64,000 nt of DNA. Source: Pseudolysinimonas_A sp041984585 (GTDB taxonomy: Bacteria > Actinomycetota > Actinomycetes > Actinomycetales > Microbacteriaceae). The notes under the pieces were generated by a model, which saw only the letters and a list, made by a program, of their open reading frames with translations, was not told the origin of the DNA and searched no databases. The translations under genes were made by a program, and so were the position numbers. Every line of letters begins with the position of its first letter. Within the stretch, counting starts at the first letter, position 1. Shown here in pieces: positions 16,319 to 23,925 of the stretch. The stretch lies in NCBI GenBank assembly GCA_041984585.1, contig JBHIXX010000005.1, positions 1 to 64,000 on the forward strand, written 5' to 3'.

Positions 16319-17130
16319 GTGCGACCGATCCCGCCGCCGTCCGCATCGACGGCGGCGGGATCGCGTTCGGCAGCCGCACCCTGGTGCGCGACCTCGATCT
16401 CGAGGTGCGACCCGGCGAGATGCTCGCCGTGCTCGGCCCCAACGGGTCGGGCAAGTCGACCCTGCTGCGCGCGATCCTCGGACTGCAGCACCTCGACGCC
16501 GGCACCGTGGAGGTGCTCGGCGCGCCGGCCCGCCGCGGCGACCGGCGCATCGGCTACATCCCGCAGCAGCGGATCTTCGCGCCGGGCACCCCGCTGCGCG
16601 GCGGCGACCTGATCCGCCTGGGCATCGACGGGCACCGGTTCGGGCTGCCGCTCGCCCGTCGCGGCGTGCGCGCCCGCGTCGACGAGCTCGCCGACCGGAT
16701 GCGCGTCGGCCACCTGCGCGACCGCGCGATCGGGGAGCTCTCCGGCGGAGAGCAGCAGCGGTTCCGGGTGGCGCAGGCGCTGGCCGGCGATCCCGACCTG
16801 CTGCTCTGCGACGAGCCGCTGCTGAGCCTCGACCTGCCCGGCCAGGCGCTCGTCGCCGACCGCCTCGCCGACGCGCGCTCGCGTGGCGCGGCGGTGATCT
16901 TCGTCACCCACGACATCAACCCGGTGCTCGACCACGTCGACCGGGTGCTCTACCTCGCCGAGGGCGGCTACCGGTTGGGATCGCCCGACGAGGTGCTGCG
17001 CGACGACGTGCTCAGCGTGCTCTACCGCAGCCCCGTGCACGTGCTGCACGTCGACGGCCGTGTCGTCGTCGTCGGCGGACGGGAGAGCGCCTCGCACCAC
17101 CACGTCGCGCCGTCGGGGGTGGACGGATGA
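16315..17130 (+). CDS. znuC: Zinc ABC transporter ATP-binding protein
   Basis: This 271-residue ATPase powers the metal transporter from the cytoplasm. It has Walker A GPNGSGKST, the Q-loop segment IGYIPQQR, the signature LSGGEQQR, and Walker B DLLLCDEP followed by the switch His in FVTHDINPV. The His-rich end ASHHHVAPS is common in zinc transport proteins. The GTG start overlaps the znuA stop, and the stop overlaps the permease ATG. Metal specificity is taken from its neighbours. Confidence 0.9.
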   Translation: MSATDPAAVRIDGGGIAFGSRTLVRDLDLEVRPGEMLAVLGPNGSGKSTLLRAILGLQHLDAGTVEVLGAPARRGDRRIGYIPQQRIFAPGTPLRGGDLIRLGIDGHRFGLPLARRGVRARVDELADRMRVGHLRDRAIGELSGGEQQRFRVAQALAGDPDLLLCDEPLLSLDLPGQALVADRLADARSRGAAVIFVTHDINPVLDHVDRVLYLAEGGYRLGSPDEVLRDDVLSVLYRSPVHVLHVDGRVVVVGGRESASHHHVAPSGVDG

Positions 17131-18038
17131 TCCCCCTCGCGCTCGGCGACGACTTCTGGTCGACGGTGTTCTCGCCGGAGGACTACGGCGCCATCCTCGG
17201 GCTGGTGCGCAACTCGGTGATCGCCGCGGCGCTGCTCGGCGTGGTGGGCGGACTCATCGGGGTGTTCATCATGCAGCGGGACATGGCGTTCGCCGTGCAC
17301 GGGATCAGCGAGATCTCGTTCGCCGGCGCCGCCGGATTCCTGCTGCTGGGCCTCGACGTGGTCGGCGGCTCGATCGTCGGAGCGCTCGCGGCCGCGGCGG
17401 TGATCGGACTGCTCGGCGTGCGCGCCCGCGACCGCAACTCGATCGTCGGCGTGCTGATGCCGTTCGGGCTGGGCCTCGGAATCCTGTTCCTCGCCCTCTA
17501 CCCGGGGCGCAGCGCCAACAAGTTCGGCCTGCTCACCGGGCAGATCATCGCGGTCGACCTCGAACAGCTCGGCCTGCTGATCGGCATCAGCGCCGTCGTG
17601 CTGGTGGCGCTGCTGGTGATCTGGCGTCCGCTCGTGTTCGACAGCGCCGACCCGGTCGTCGCCGAGGCGCGCGGTGTGCCGACCCGGGCGCTCTCGCTCG
17701 GCTTCATGGTGCTGCTCGGCCTCACCGTCGCGGTGTCGGTGCAGATCATCGGCGTGCTGCTCGTGCTCGCCCTGCTCATCACGCCGGCCGCCGCCGCCCT
17801 GCGGGTGTCGGCATCCCCCGTGCTCGTGCCCGTGCTGAGCATGCTGTTCGGCCTGGTCTCCGCGCTCGGCGGGGTGCTGCTCGCCATCGGCGGCTCGCTG
17901 CCGATCAGCCCGTACATCACCACGATCTCGTTCCTGATCTACCTGGTCTGCCGGGTGATCGCGGCCGTCCGCGGGCGCACCGGCCGGGCCGGTGGCGCGG
18001 CCCCGGCCCGGGCTAAGCTCGCGGCACCGGCGGGCTGA
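17127..18038 (+). CDS. znuB: Zinc ABC transporter permease
   Basis: The 303-residue protein is the membrane channel of the transporter (ABC-3 family). It shows about eight hydrophobic segments and the family motifs RDMAFAVHGISEISFAGAA and AVSVQIIGVLLVLALLITPAAAA. The ATG overlaps the ATPase stop by four bases. Its last codons contain TAAGCT (18013–18018), a possible -10 for the following zur gene, so zur may be expressed both with the operon and on its own. Confidence 0.9.
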   Translation: MIPLALGDDFWSTVFSPEDYGAILGLVRNSVIAAALLGVVGGLIGVFIMQRDMAFAVHGISEISFAGAAGFLLLGLDVVGGSIVGALAAAAVIGLLGVRARDRNSIVGVLMPFGLGLGILFLALYPGRSANKFGLLTGQIIAVDLEQLGLLIGISAVVLVALLVIWRPLVFDSADPVVAEARGVPTRALSLGFMVLLGLTVAVSVQIIGVLLVLALLITPAAAALRVSASPVLVPVLSMLFGLVSALGGVLLAIGGSLPISPYITTISFLIYLVCRVIAAVRGRTGRAGGAAPARAKLAAPAG

Positions 18039-18061
18039 TCCGCCGAGGGAGGTCGACACGG

Positions 18062-18466
18062 ATGGCGCCGGTGAAGCGGAACACCTGGCAGCGCGAGGCC
18101 GTGCGCGAGGCGCTCGGCGACGCCGACGGCTTCGTGAGCGCGCAGTCTCTGCACGCCTCGATGCGCGGCACCGGATCCGAGGTCGGTCTCGCCACCGTGT
18201 ACCGCGCGCTCGCCGACCTGGCCGAGGGCGGCGAGGCCGACTCGCTGCAGCAGGACGGCGAGAGCCTCTACCGCGCGTGCACCCCCGGTCGGCACCATCA
18301 CCACCTCATCTGCCGCGAGTGCGGCGCAACCGTCGAGATCGCCGCGGATGCCGTCGAGGTGTGGGCGCGAACGGTCGCCGCCGAGCACGGCTACACCGAG
18401 CCGCAGCACGTGGTCGACGTCTTCGGCCGCTGCCCCGACTGCACCGCTCGCGCCGCGCGCGGCTGA
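18062..18466 (+). CDS. zur: Fur-family regulator, probably zinc uptake regulator
   Basis: This 134-residue dimeric repressor binds DNA when loaded with metal. It has a winged-helix N-terminal half (NTWQREAVREALGDADGFVS, then GLATVYRALADLAEGGEADS), the metal-site segment GRHHHHLICRECGATVEI, and a C-terminal CPDC. CREC and CPDC form the structural Zn site of the family. Position after a zinc transporter and the Zur-type operator at 15221 support Zur rather than Fur. The start has GAGGGAGG about ten bases upstream. The last 70 bases of the gene are duplicated at 19674–19741, a sign of past insertion. Confidence 0.88.
   Translation: MAPVKRNTWQREAVREALGDADGFVSAQSLHASMRGTGSEVGLATVYRALADLAEGGEADSLQQDGESLYRACTPGRHHHHLICRECGATVEIAADAVEVWARTVAAEHGYTEPQHVVDVFGRCPDCTARAARG
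18397..18466 (+). repeat. Direct repeat, copy 1: 3' end of zur
   Basis: The last 52 bases of zur (18415–18466) match 19690–19741 at 51 positions. A further block of 13 identical bases lies just upstream (18397–18409 and 19674–19686). The two copies lie in the same orientation about 1.28 kb apart and bracket two unfamiliar genes. Confidence 0.9.
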
Positions 18467-18473
18467 GGCGGTC

Positions 18474-18962
18474 ATGACGTCGAGCGGGCCGGGTCGATGG
18501 GCGGCGTCGGATCCTCCGCCGGCGAACAGGCCGACGCTCGGGCTGGGGGACGAGGTGTCTCCCCTGGTCAGGCCGTCCGCGCTCGCCTTGGGACGGGTCG
18601 GCTTGTGCCTGATCTCCACGTGCATGCTGCTCGCGCTCGGGGCGGCGCTTCTCAATGAACTTCTGCGTACCGGGACACCTGTCCCCACGATGACGCTGAA
18701 CACATTGCTCGCCCTGCTGCTGCTGACTCAGTTGGGCCTCGTCGTGACATGGGTGTGGATGTTCGGCGCCATCGCGCACGAACGGGCCCGCGGTTACACG
18801 ACGACGACCCAGAGACACCTCGAACTCCCCGAAGTCGACCCGGGTAGCGGCCGGGTCATCCGCCAGGCGGGTGCTGACGCGCTGACCAGAGCAGAGAGAC
18901 GCGACAGACTGACGGCGGTGCGGGACGCCGGGCTCTCCCGAGGAGGTCGGCTTGGGCGATGA
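18474..18962 (+). CDS. Two-helix membrane protein of unknown function (cassette gene 1)
   Basis: The 162-residue protein has two hydrophobic helices at about residues 42–62 (LCLISTCMLLALGAALL) and 75–97 (LLALLLLTQLGLVVTWVWMF). Polar regions surround them, and the C-terminal part is basic (RQAGADALTRAERRDRLTAV). I do not recognise the family. It starts eight bases after the zur stop and overlaps the next gene by 11 bases. Codon choice is less biased to G/C at third positions than in neighbouring housekeeping genes, and the gene lies between two copies of the zur 3' end, so it was probably acquired by insertion. Confidence 0.6.
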   Translation: MTSSGPGRWAASDPPPANRPTLGLGDEVSPLVRPSALALGRVGLCLISTCMLLALGAALLNELLRTGTPVPTMTLNTLLALLLLTQLGLVVTWVWMFGAIAHERARGYTTTTQRHLELPEVDPGSGRVIRQAGADALTRAERRDRLTAVRDAGLSRGGRLGR

Positions 18963-19653
18963 CACATTGACCGATCGGCGCGGCGAGATGGTTTCGGGCG
19001 CGGAACCAGTCGGCAGTGGGCTTCGGGTGCCGACCATCGTCGGCTTCGTCGCTGGCGGGGCAACGTATGCGGCGCTCCTCACGGGCGCCATCCTGTTCGC
19101 GTTCTGGCCGCAGATCGCGGACCCGCCGAGAACGTCGATCGCGACGGCCGCACTTCTCGTCGCGTTCTCAGGTGGCATCACGCAGATCATCACCGAAGGG
19201 CTCAAGCGGCGGCGGGCGCAGAAGGAACGCGGCTTCGGCTACACCTCGGATCGTTGGGACATCACCGCAGTCCCTCAGGTCTCGCCCGGGACGGTGACGA
19301 TCATCAACGAGCCCGGCCGGCAGCCGCTGCCTCCTCGGGACTATCGGCTGATGGTGAAGTGGGCTCGCCTGCCCGCAGCGGATCGATCGGACGGCCCGCC
19401 CGTTCCACTTCCGCCGACCGCAGAAGGGACGGACGTGTCACCGTTCCTCGTTCCGTCGCGGACTGTGCGCCAGATCCTGGTTCTTGCTCCGCTTCTGCCG
19501 ATGCCGCCGCTGGTGCTGGCGGGATTCGGCTTCTTGAGCCCGGGTGGTGCCGCAGGTTGGGCGAGCGTCGTCGTGGGGGCCGCGTTGGTGATGCTCGGCG
19601 CGCGTCTGGTGTTCGAGCGGAACGCCGAGTCGGCTCGCACAGGACGGCGGTAG
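18952..19653 (+). CDS. Membrane protein of unknown function (cassette gene 2)
   Basis: The 233-residue protein probably starts at TTG 18952, because AGGAGG stands about six bases upstream and no ATG or GTG fits. Two hydrophobic segments lie near the N-terminus (IVGFVAGGATYAALLTGAIL and an Ala/Val-rich segment to residue 75). A soluble middle follows (about residues 76–170), then two more helices (QILVLAPLLPMPPLVLAGFG and WASVVVGAALVMLGARLVF). No family is recognised. It is tightly joined to the preceding gene by an 11-base overlap, and the pair sits between the zur repeats. The two proteins may work as one membrane unit. Confidence 0.6.
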   Translation: MGDDTLTDRRGEMVSGAEPVGSGLRVPTIVGFVAGGATYAALLTGAILFAFWPQIADPPRTSIATAALLVAFSGGITQIITEGLKRRRAQKERGFGYTSDRWDITAVPQVSPGTVTIINEPGRQPLPPRDYRLMVKWARLPAADRSDGPPVPLPPTAEGTDVSPFLVPSRTVRQILVLAPLLPMPPLVLAGFGFLSPGGAAGWASVVVGAALVMLGARLVFERNAESARTGRR

Positions 19654-19673
19654 AGGTGTGCGACGGCACGCCG

Positions 19674-19741
19674 CGAGCCGCAGCACCGCCGACGTCTTCG
19701 GCCGCTGCCCCGACTGCACCGCCCGCGCCGCGCGCGGCTGA
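19674..19741 (+). repeat. Direct repeat, copy 2: remnant of zur 3' end
   Basis: This non-coding copy includes the zur stop codon and the CPDC-encoding bases but no start. It begins about 20 bases after the second cassette gene. It differs from copy 1 by one substitution in the last 52 bases and by a short change after the CAGCAC block. It may be the original end of zur, displaced when the cassette arrived with a replacement end. Confidence 0.85.
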
Positions 19742-19782
19742 CTGTCAACCCGCGGACCGTGCTCCGACGTCGTGAGGGCATG

Positions 19783-20463
19783 ATGACCGCGCACTCGCGT
19801 TCCGCACTCGTCGGCCTCATGGCCGTGGTGCTCGTCGCTCTGACCGGGTGCACGCCCGGTGCCGGCGACCCGACCCCGACGTCGACCTTCACCGAGTCGG
19901 CGACCTCCACCCCGACGGCGAGCCCCGAGCCGGATGCGCCGGTCGCCGCCGCGGTCGTGGTCACCTCCCGCGCGCTCACGGTCGTCGACGAGGCCGGAGG
20001 CGAGCTGCTGGTGCTCGACTACCTCGGCGACGGCGCGACGGCGGCGGAGAGCCTCGCGACGGCGCTCGGCGACGACCCGGTCGTCACGACGACCGCGGGC
20101 GTGGGCTCCGGGTGCGACACGGACCAGGCGATGTACGACTTCGGCGGCGTGCTGTTGCGCGATCCCGGGTTCGTCGGCACGACCGCAGCGTTCGAGGTCG
20201 AGGTGTCCGGCGCGACCACCCGCGCAGGCCTGCCGATCGAGACTCTCGGAGGCCAGGCGGTCGGCGCGACGCGAGCCGAGTTCCTGGCCGCCGTCCCCGA
20301 CGCGTTCGAAATGTTCGACTCCGGAGGCGGGAACGTCACCGTGGGCTTCGATGTCATCGATCCCACGGTGGCCGAGTACGACCGCACCGGCTCGATCGCG
20401 ATCTTCGGTGGAGACCGTCTCGCCGAGATCATCACGCCCCACTACCTGTTCGGCGACTGCTGA
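19783..20463 (+). CDS. Putative lipoprotein of unknown function
   Basis: The 226-residue protein has a signal peptide with lipobox VALTGC (Cys at about residue 23), then a Thr/Ser/Pro-rich linker (PTPTSTFTESATSTPTASPE) and a compact domain of about 160 residues. That domain begins VAAAVVVTSRALTVVDEAGG and contains a conserved-looking GVGSGCDTDQAMYDFGG. This combination is common in surface lipoproteins of Microbacteriaceae, but no function is known to me. TGAGGG precedes ATG 19783; an ATG one codon earlier is also possible. It is probably exported and anchored on the outer face of the membrane. Before the cassette arrived it may have followed zur directly. Confidence 0.65.
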   Translation: MTAHSRSALVGLMAVVLVALTGCTPGAGDPTPTSTFTESATSTPTASPEPDAPVAAAVVVTSRALTVVDEAGGELLVLDYLGDGATAAESLATALGDDPVVTTTAGVGSGCDTDQAMYDFGGVLLRDPGFVGTTAAFEVEVSGATTRAGLPIETLGGQAVGATRAEFLAAVPDAFEMFDSGGGNVTVGFDVIDPTVAEYDRTGSIAIFGGDRLAEIITPHYLFGDC

Positions 20464-20481
20464 GGGCGGCGGAGAGCAGAG

Positions 20482-20937
20482 GTGTCGACCAGCAGCGAGT
20501 TCTCGGCGGAGGGTTGCGTTGACAAGCTCGCGCACCGGATCGAAGAAGAATACTCAGGTGTGACGGTCTCAGTTGAGCACACACCAGATTTGATGAGTGT
20601 GCTCCGAGTTGTGCCCGAGGACGACGGAGCCCTGGCGGCATTCGTGTCGGTTTCGCACGACGGAGAGTTCGCGCTCGTTGCGCACGATGTCCTCCACGAG
20701 GCGGTGCTCCGGAACACTGCGGATAGCGTCGACGAAATCTGGAGCGTGCTGCAGCCGTTCGCCGATCGAGGGGTTGCGCTCGTGCGAGCCGTCTGGTGGC
20801 TGGGCCGCCTGTCGCCCTCCTGGGTTGACTACTGGGGAGCCCCGGCGCTTGAGCGCCTGACTTCGGGATGGCCGTCTTCGCGCGTCGTGTACCGGAAGGC
20901 GGGTTGGTCCAAGAAGAGCGCAGTCGGGCAAGCCTGA
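20482..20937 (+). CDS. Hypothetical protein, 151 residues
   Basis: The GTG at 20482 opens a frame of 151 residues with a mixed alpha/beta, soluble look: MSTSSEFSAEGCVDKLAHRI, then VSHDGEFALVAHDVLHEAVL and VRAVWWLGRLSPSWVDYWG. No signal peptide, membrane segment or known motif is seen. Third positions carry many more A and T than in neighbouring genes (for example in GAAGAAGAATACTCAGGTGT), which points to horizontal transfer. GGAG about ten bases upstream may serve as ribosome site. Together with the next gene it could be a pair of small cytoplasmic proteins such as orphan immunity-type proteins, but that is a guess. Confidence 0.5.
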   Translation: MSTSSEFSAEGCVDKLAHRIEEEYSGVTVSVEHTPDLMSVLRVVPEDDGALAAFVSVSHDGEFALVAHDVLHEAVLRNTADSVDEIWSVLQPFADRGVALVRAVWWLGRLSPSWVDYWGAPALERLTSGWPSSRVVYRKAGWSKKSAVGQA

Positions 20938-21003
20938 CTCCGTCATCCTCAGGGCCGTGCGGCGCACAGACCGACCCCAAGTTTCGTATCCAGGAGGACT
21001 GCC

Positions 21004-21453
21004 GTGAATGACGATGTGCAGGAAGTAGTGGCGCTCCTCCTCGAGGGGGGAGAGTTCGACTATGTGGACGAACGCGACGTGGCCGCGGTCGCACGCGCAG
21101 CACTCGGCGATCGAGACGACCTCGGCCCGTTCTCCATCACGGTGATTCGAAAGCTGATCACCGACGGCCTGATGATCCCTGGCGACCTTCTCCCGATCGC
21201 CGACGAACCGGCCCAGGCTCACCGGGTGTGGGCGCGAATCGCTCGAACGTTCTGCCGACCCGAGGTCCGCGTTGTCGACTTCGTGGCATGGCCGGGATCC
21301 AGAGCGGAGTGGTTGGCCCAGCTCGATGAGAGGTGGCTCAACTTCGAAGCCGGGTTGGGTCGTTCTGCCAACAGGTCAGGCCTCCCCGCTCCAGGGGAGA
21401 TCGTCTTCCTGGACTGGACAGACGAAGCGAGGAAGCGGATGCCGTCGACCTGA
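21004..21453 (+). CDS. Hypothetical protein, 149 residues
   Basis: A good AGGAGG site lies just before GTG 21004. The acidic, soluble product begins MNDDVQEVVALLLEGGEFDY and contains SITVIRKLITDGLMIPGDLL and FVAWPGSRAEWLAQLDERWL. I do not recognise the family; the shape resembles small proteins found as orphans in accessory islands. Like its neighbour it has more A/T at third positions than the core genes. It is the last gene of the accessory stretch before the ribosomal protein operon. Confidence 0.55.
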   Translation: MNDDVQEVVALLLEGGEFDYVDERDVAAVARAALGDRDDLGPFSITVIRKLITDGLMIPGDLLPIADEPAQAHRVWARIARTFCRPEVRVVDFVAWPGSRAEWLAQLDERWLNFEAGLGRSANRSGLPAPGEIVFLDWTDEARKRMPST

Positions 21454-21512
21454 GGGGTGACCAGCCTCACGGGCGGAGGCTACGCGGAGGTGACAGGGCG
21501 GTATCCGTCGGG

Positions 21513-21665
21513 TACCCTCGGAGGGTTGCGCGGATCCGTCCGCGCTTCCCTTGTGCGTCACCGAGGCATCCGTTGCTCGGAATCGGCGCGCCGACAAGTG
21601 ACCTTGGGTGGGGCGCTCGCCCCACGGTAGCCCGGCGGAGAGATCCGTCACGTATTGGAGGAACC
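21513..21665 (+). promoter_or_regulatory. Leader of the rpmB-rpmG-rpsN operon
   Basis: About 200 bases separate the last accessory gene from rpmB. TACCCT near 21513 is a plausible -10 box, a short inverted repeat GGGGCGctcGCCCC lies near 21611–21623, and a GGAGGAACC ribosome site precedes ATG 21666. I searched by eye for a Zur-type palindrome like the one at 15221 and found none. Confidence 0.35.
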
Positions 21666-21902
21666 ATGGCAGGCGTCTGCCAGGTGACCGGAGCCGGCCC
21701 CGGATTCGGACACAACATCTCGCACTCGCACCGTCGCACCAAGCGCCGGTTCGACGTCAACATCCAGAAGAAGACCTACTTCGTGCCGTCGCTCAAGCGC
21801 AACGTCACCCTCACCGTGTCCGCCAAGGGCATGAAGGTGATCGACGCGCGTGGCATCGAGTCCGTCGTCGCCGAGCTGCTTGCTCGTGGGGAGAAGATCT
21901 GA
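21666..21902 (+). CDS. rpmB: 50S ribosomal protein L28, zinc-free (C-minus) form
   Basis: The 78-residue L28 starts AGVCQVTGAGPGFGHNISHS and continues with HRRTKRRFDVNIQKKTYFVP and KGMKVIDARGIESVVAELLA. It lacks the two CxxC pairs of zinc-binding L28 and follows the C-minus pattern known from mycobacteria and streptomycetes, where such copies are often repressed by Zur. Its stop overlaps the rpmG start (TGATG). It heads a three-gene cluster with L33 and S14 of the same zinc-free type, 3.2 kb downstream of zur. Confidence 0.95.
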   Translation: MAGVCQVTGAGPGFGHNISHSHRRTKRRFDVNIQKKTYFVPSLKRNVTLTVSAKGMKVIDARGIESVVAELLARGEKI

Positions 21903-22069
21903 TGGCCAAGGCCCAGGACGTCCGTCCCATCATCAAGCTGCGTTCCACCGCCGGTACCGGGTACACCTACGTGACCCGCAAGAACCGCCGGAACGACCCC
22001 GACCGCATCGTGCTCAAGAAGTACGACCCCATCGTGCGCAAGCACGTCGAGTTCCGCGAGGAGCGCTAA
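21902..22069 (+). CDS. rpmG: 50S ribosomal protein L33, zinc-free form
   Basis: The 55-residue product contains DVRPIIKLRSTAGTGYTYVT and RKNRRNDPDRIVLKKYDPIV, both standard for L33. It has no cysteine, so the CxxC zinc ribbon of C-plus L33 is missing. The ATG shares one base with the rpmB stop, which suggests coupled translation. rpsN follows two bases after its stop. Confidence 0.95.
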   Translation: MAKAQDVRPIIKLRSTAGTGYTYVTRKNRRNDPDRIVLKKYDPIVRKHVEFREER

Positions 22070-22071
22070 GC

Positions 22072-22377
22072 ATGGCCAAGAAGAGCAAGATCGCCAAGAA
22101 CGAGCAGCGCCGCGAGATCGTCGAGCGCTACGCCGCCAAGCGTCTCGAGCTGAAGAAGCAGCTCGTCGACCCGAAGTCCACCGACGAGCAGCGCGAGGAG
22201 GCCCGCCTGGGCCTGCAGAAGCTGCCGCGCGACGCCTCGCCGGTGCGCGTGCGCAGCCGCGACGCCATCGACGGCCGCCCGCGCGGTGTGCTGAGCAGCT
22301 ACGGGATCTCCCGTGTGCGGTTCCGCGACATGGCGCACCGCGGCGAGCTGCCGGGCATCACCAAGTCCAGCTGGTGA
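22072..22377 (+). CDS. rpsN: 30S ribosomal protein S14, long zinc-free form
   Basis: At 101 residues this is the long, zinc-independent S14 (RpsN2 type) instead of the 61-residue zinc-binding form. It starts AKKSKIAKNEQRREIVERYA and ends in GISRVRFRDMAHRGELPGIT followed by KSSW. No CxxC motifs are present. It is the last gene of the rpmB operon and is followed after some 24 bases by a terminator. Confidence 0.95.
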   Translation: MAKKSKIAKNEQRREIVERYAAKRLELKKQLVDPKSTDEQREEARLGLQKLPRDASPVRVRSRDAIDGRPRGVLSSYGISRVRFRDMAHRGELPGITKSSW

Positions 22378-22400
22378 CGACCGCGCGCTGAGCGCTACGA

Positions 22401-22436
22401 GAGGGGGCGGATCCGACAGGGTCCGCCCCCTCCGTC
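22401..22436 (+). terminator. Rho-independent terminator after rpsN
   Basis: GAGGGGGCGGA (22401–22411) pairs with TCCGCCCCCTC (22422–22432) around a ten-base loop. It is followed by CGTCGTT. It ends the zinc-free ribosomal protein operon. Confidence 0.8.
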
Positions 22437-22493
22437 GTTCCCGGATGCCGACCGCTTCGGTGCTGCACGCGACCGCGTCGCTACCCTGGATGC

Positions 22494-22820
22494 GTGCCGA
22501 CCACCGCGACTCCTGAGACGCTCGCCCTGCGCGAGCTTCTCGGTGCGCGCCGGCGCGAACTCCAGGCGCTCCTCGCGAAGTACGGAGCGACGAATCCGCG
22601 GCTGTTCGGATCGGTCGCCCGCGGCACGGCTGGCGCGGGGAGCGACATCGACATCGTCGTCGAGATGGACCCGGCGGACGGGAACGTGCTGATGCGGGCA
22701 TCCGGTCTCATGGAGGAGACGCGCGCGCTGTTCGGTCGCGACGACATCGACATCTTCCCGACGCAGCTGCTGAAGCCGACGATCTCGGAGTCGGCGCTGA
22801 CCGACGCGGTCGCCGTGTAG
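22494..22820 (+). CDS. MNT-type nucleotidyltransferase (solitary antitoxin-like)
   Basis: The 108-residue protein is a minimal nucleotidyltransferase: a helical N-terminus (LALRELLGARRRELQALLAK) followed by the active-site motif RLFGSVARGTAGAGSDIDIV, where GS and the DxD pair bind nucleotide and metal. This is the MNT (MntA) family, whose members usually neutralise a HEPN ribonuclease by adding AMP to it. No HEPN partner lies on either side, only a ribosomal protein terminator and a DNA glycosylase. It may be a lone remnant or have another target. TACCCT lies 6 nt before GTG 22494, so the message is probably leaderless. Confidence 0.8.
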   Translation: MPTTATPETLALRELLGARRRELQALLAKYGATNPRLFGSVARGTAGAGSDIDIVVEMDPADGNVLMRASGLMEETRALFGRDDIDIFPTQLLKPTISESALTDAVAV

Positions 22821-22886
22821 GGCACCTGCCGCCGCTCGCCGAGGCACTCCGCGGCCGCGTCGGGACCAGCGACTAGCGTTCGAACC

Positions 22887-23855
22887 GTGGATGCCCCGGT
22901 CGCTGTCGCAGAGTTGCGGCCGGCCGCCGTCCTCGACGCGCCGCCGCAGCCCTCGGTCTCCACCCGCTACTCACCTCGCCGGCCGTTCTCCCTCGGCCTC
23001 ACGGTGGGCCCGCTCGCGCAGGGGCGCGGCGACCCGACCACCCGCCGCGACGGCGCGGACTGGTGGTTCGCGCTGCCGACGCCGCTCGGCGGGGCGACGC
23101 TGCGCCTGCGCGAGTCGGCGGGCGGGGTCGACGCCACGGCGTGGGGCCCCGGCGCCGAGGCCGCGATCGCCGGGGTGCCCGAGCTGCTCGGCGCCGACGA
23201 CGACGACAGCGGGTTCGACCCGTCGCGGCATCCGCTCGTCGCGGAGCTGGCGCACCGGATGCCGGGGCTGCGCCTGCCGCGGACGGGACGCATCCTGCCC
23301 TACCTGGTGCCCACGATCCTCGGCCAGAAGGTGACCGGCATCGAGCAGAAGCACGCCTGGCGCGAGCTCGTGCTGCGGCACGGCGCACCCGCCCCCGGGC
23401 CCGCCCCGGCGGGGATGCGCGTCGCACCCGATGCGGCCACCTGGCGGCGGGTGCCGTCGTGGGAGTGGCACCGCGCCGGGGTGGGGCCGCAGCGCTCCGA
23501 CACCGTGATGCGGGTGACCGCGGTGGGCGACTCGCTCGAGCGCGCGGCACGGGTCGACGCGGTCGAGGCGAGCCGACGGCTGCGCACCGTGCCGGGCGTC
23601 GGGGTGTGGACGGCGGCCGAGGTGGTGCAGCGCTCGCACGGCGACCCGGATGCGGTCAGCGTCGGCGACTTCCACGTCAGCAAGCGGGTGGGCTGGGCGC
23701 TCATCGGCGAGCGGGTGGACGACGACGGGATGCTCGAACTGCTCGAGCCGTGGCGCGGCCACCGGCAGCGCGTGGTGCGGCTGATCGAGGCGGCCGGCAT
23801 CGGCTACGAGCGGCACGGTCCGCGGATGACGATCCCCGAGCACCGCTCGCGCTGA
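22887..23855 (+). CDS. DNA-3-methyladenine glycosylase family (AlkA-like HhH-GPD)
   Basis: This base-excision repair enzyme should remove alkylated purines from DNA. The 322-residue protein has a variable N-terminal half and a C-terminal HhH-GPD domain. That domain includes PYLVPTILGQKVTGIEQKHA, the helix–hairpin–helix LRTVPGVGVWTAAEVVQRSH and the catalytic Asp in DPDAVSVGDFHVSK. No C-terminal iron–sulphur cysteines are present, as expected for the AlkA branch. TAGCGT lies 7 nt before GTG 22887. It precedes a thioesterase gene with its own leaderless promoter. Confidence 0.85.
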   Translation: MDAPVAVAELRPAAVLDAPPQPSVSTRYSPRRPFSLGLTVGPLAQGRGDPTTRRDGADWWFALPTPLGGATLRLRESAGGVDATAWGPGAEAAIAGVPELLGADDDDSGFDPSRHPLVAELAHRMPGLRLPRTGRILPYLVPTILGQKVTGIEQKHAWRELVLRHGAPAPGPAPAGMRVAPDAATWRRVPSWEWHRAGVGPQRSDTVMRVTAVGDSLERAARVDAVEASRRLRTVPGVGVWTAAEVVQRSHGDPDAVSVGDFHVSKRVGWALIGERVDDDGMLELLEPWRGHRQRVVRLIEAAGIGYERHGPRMTIPEHRSR

Positions 23856-23925
23856 CGCGCCCTCCGGGTTGTGGGTCGTCCACAGCCGGATCGGTGACGC
23901 GGCATCGAGCGGCTAGCGTTCCCGC

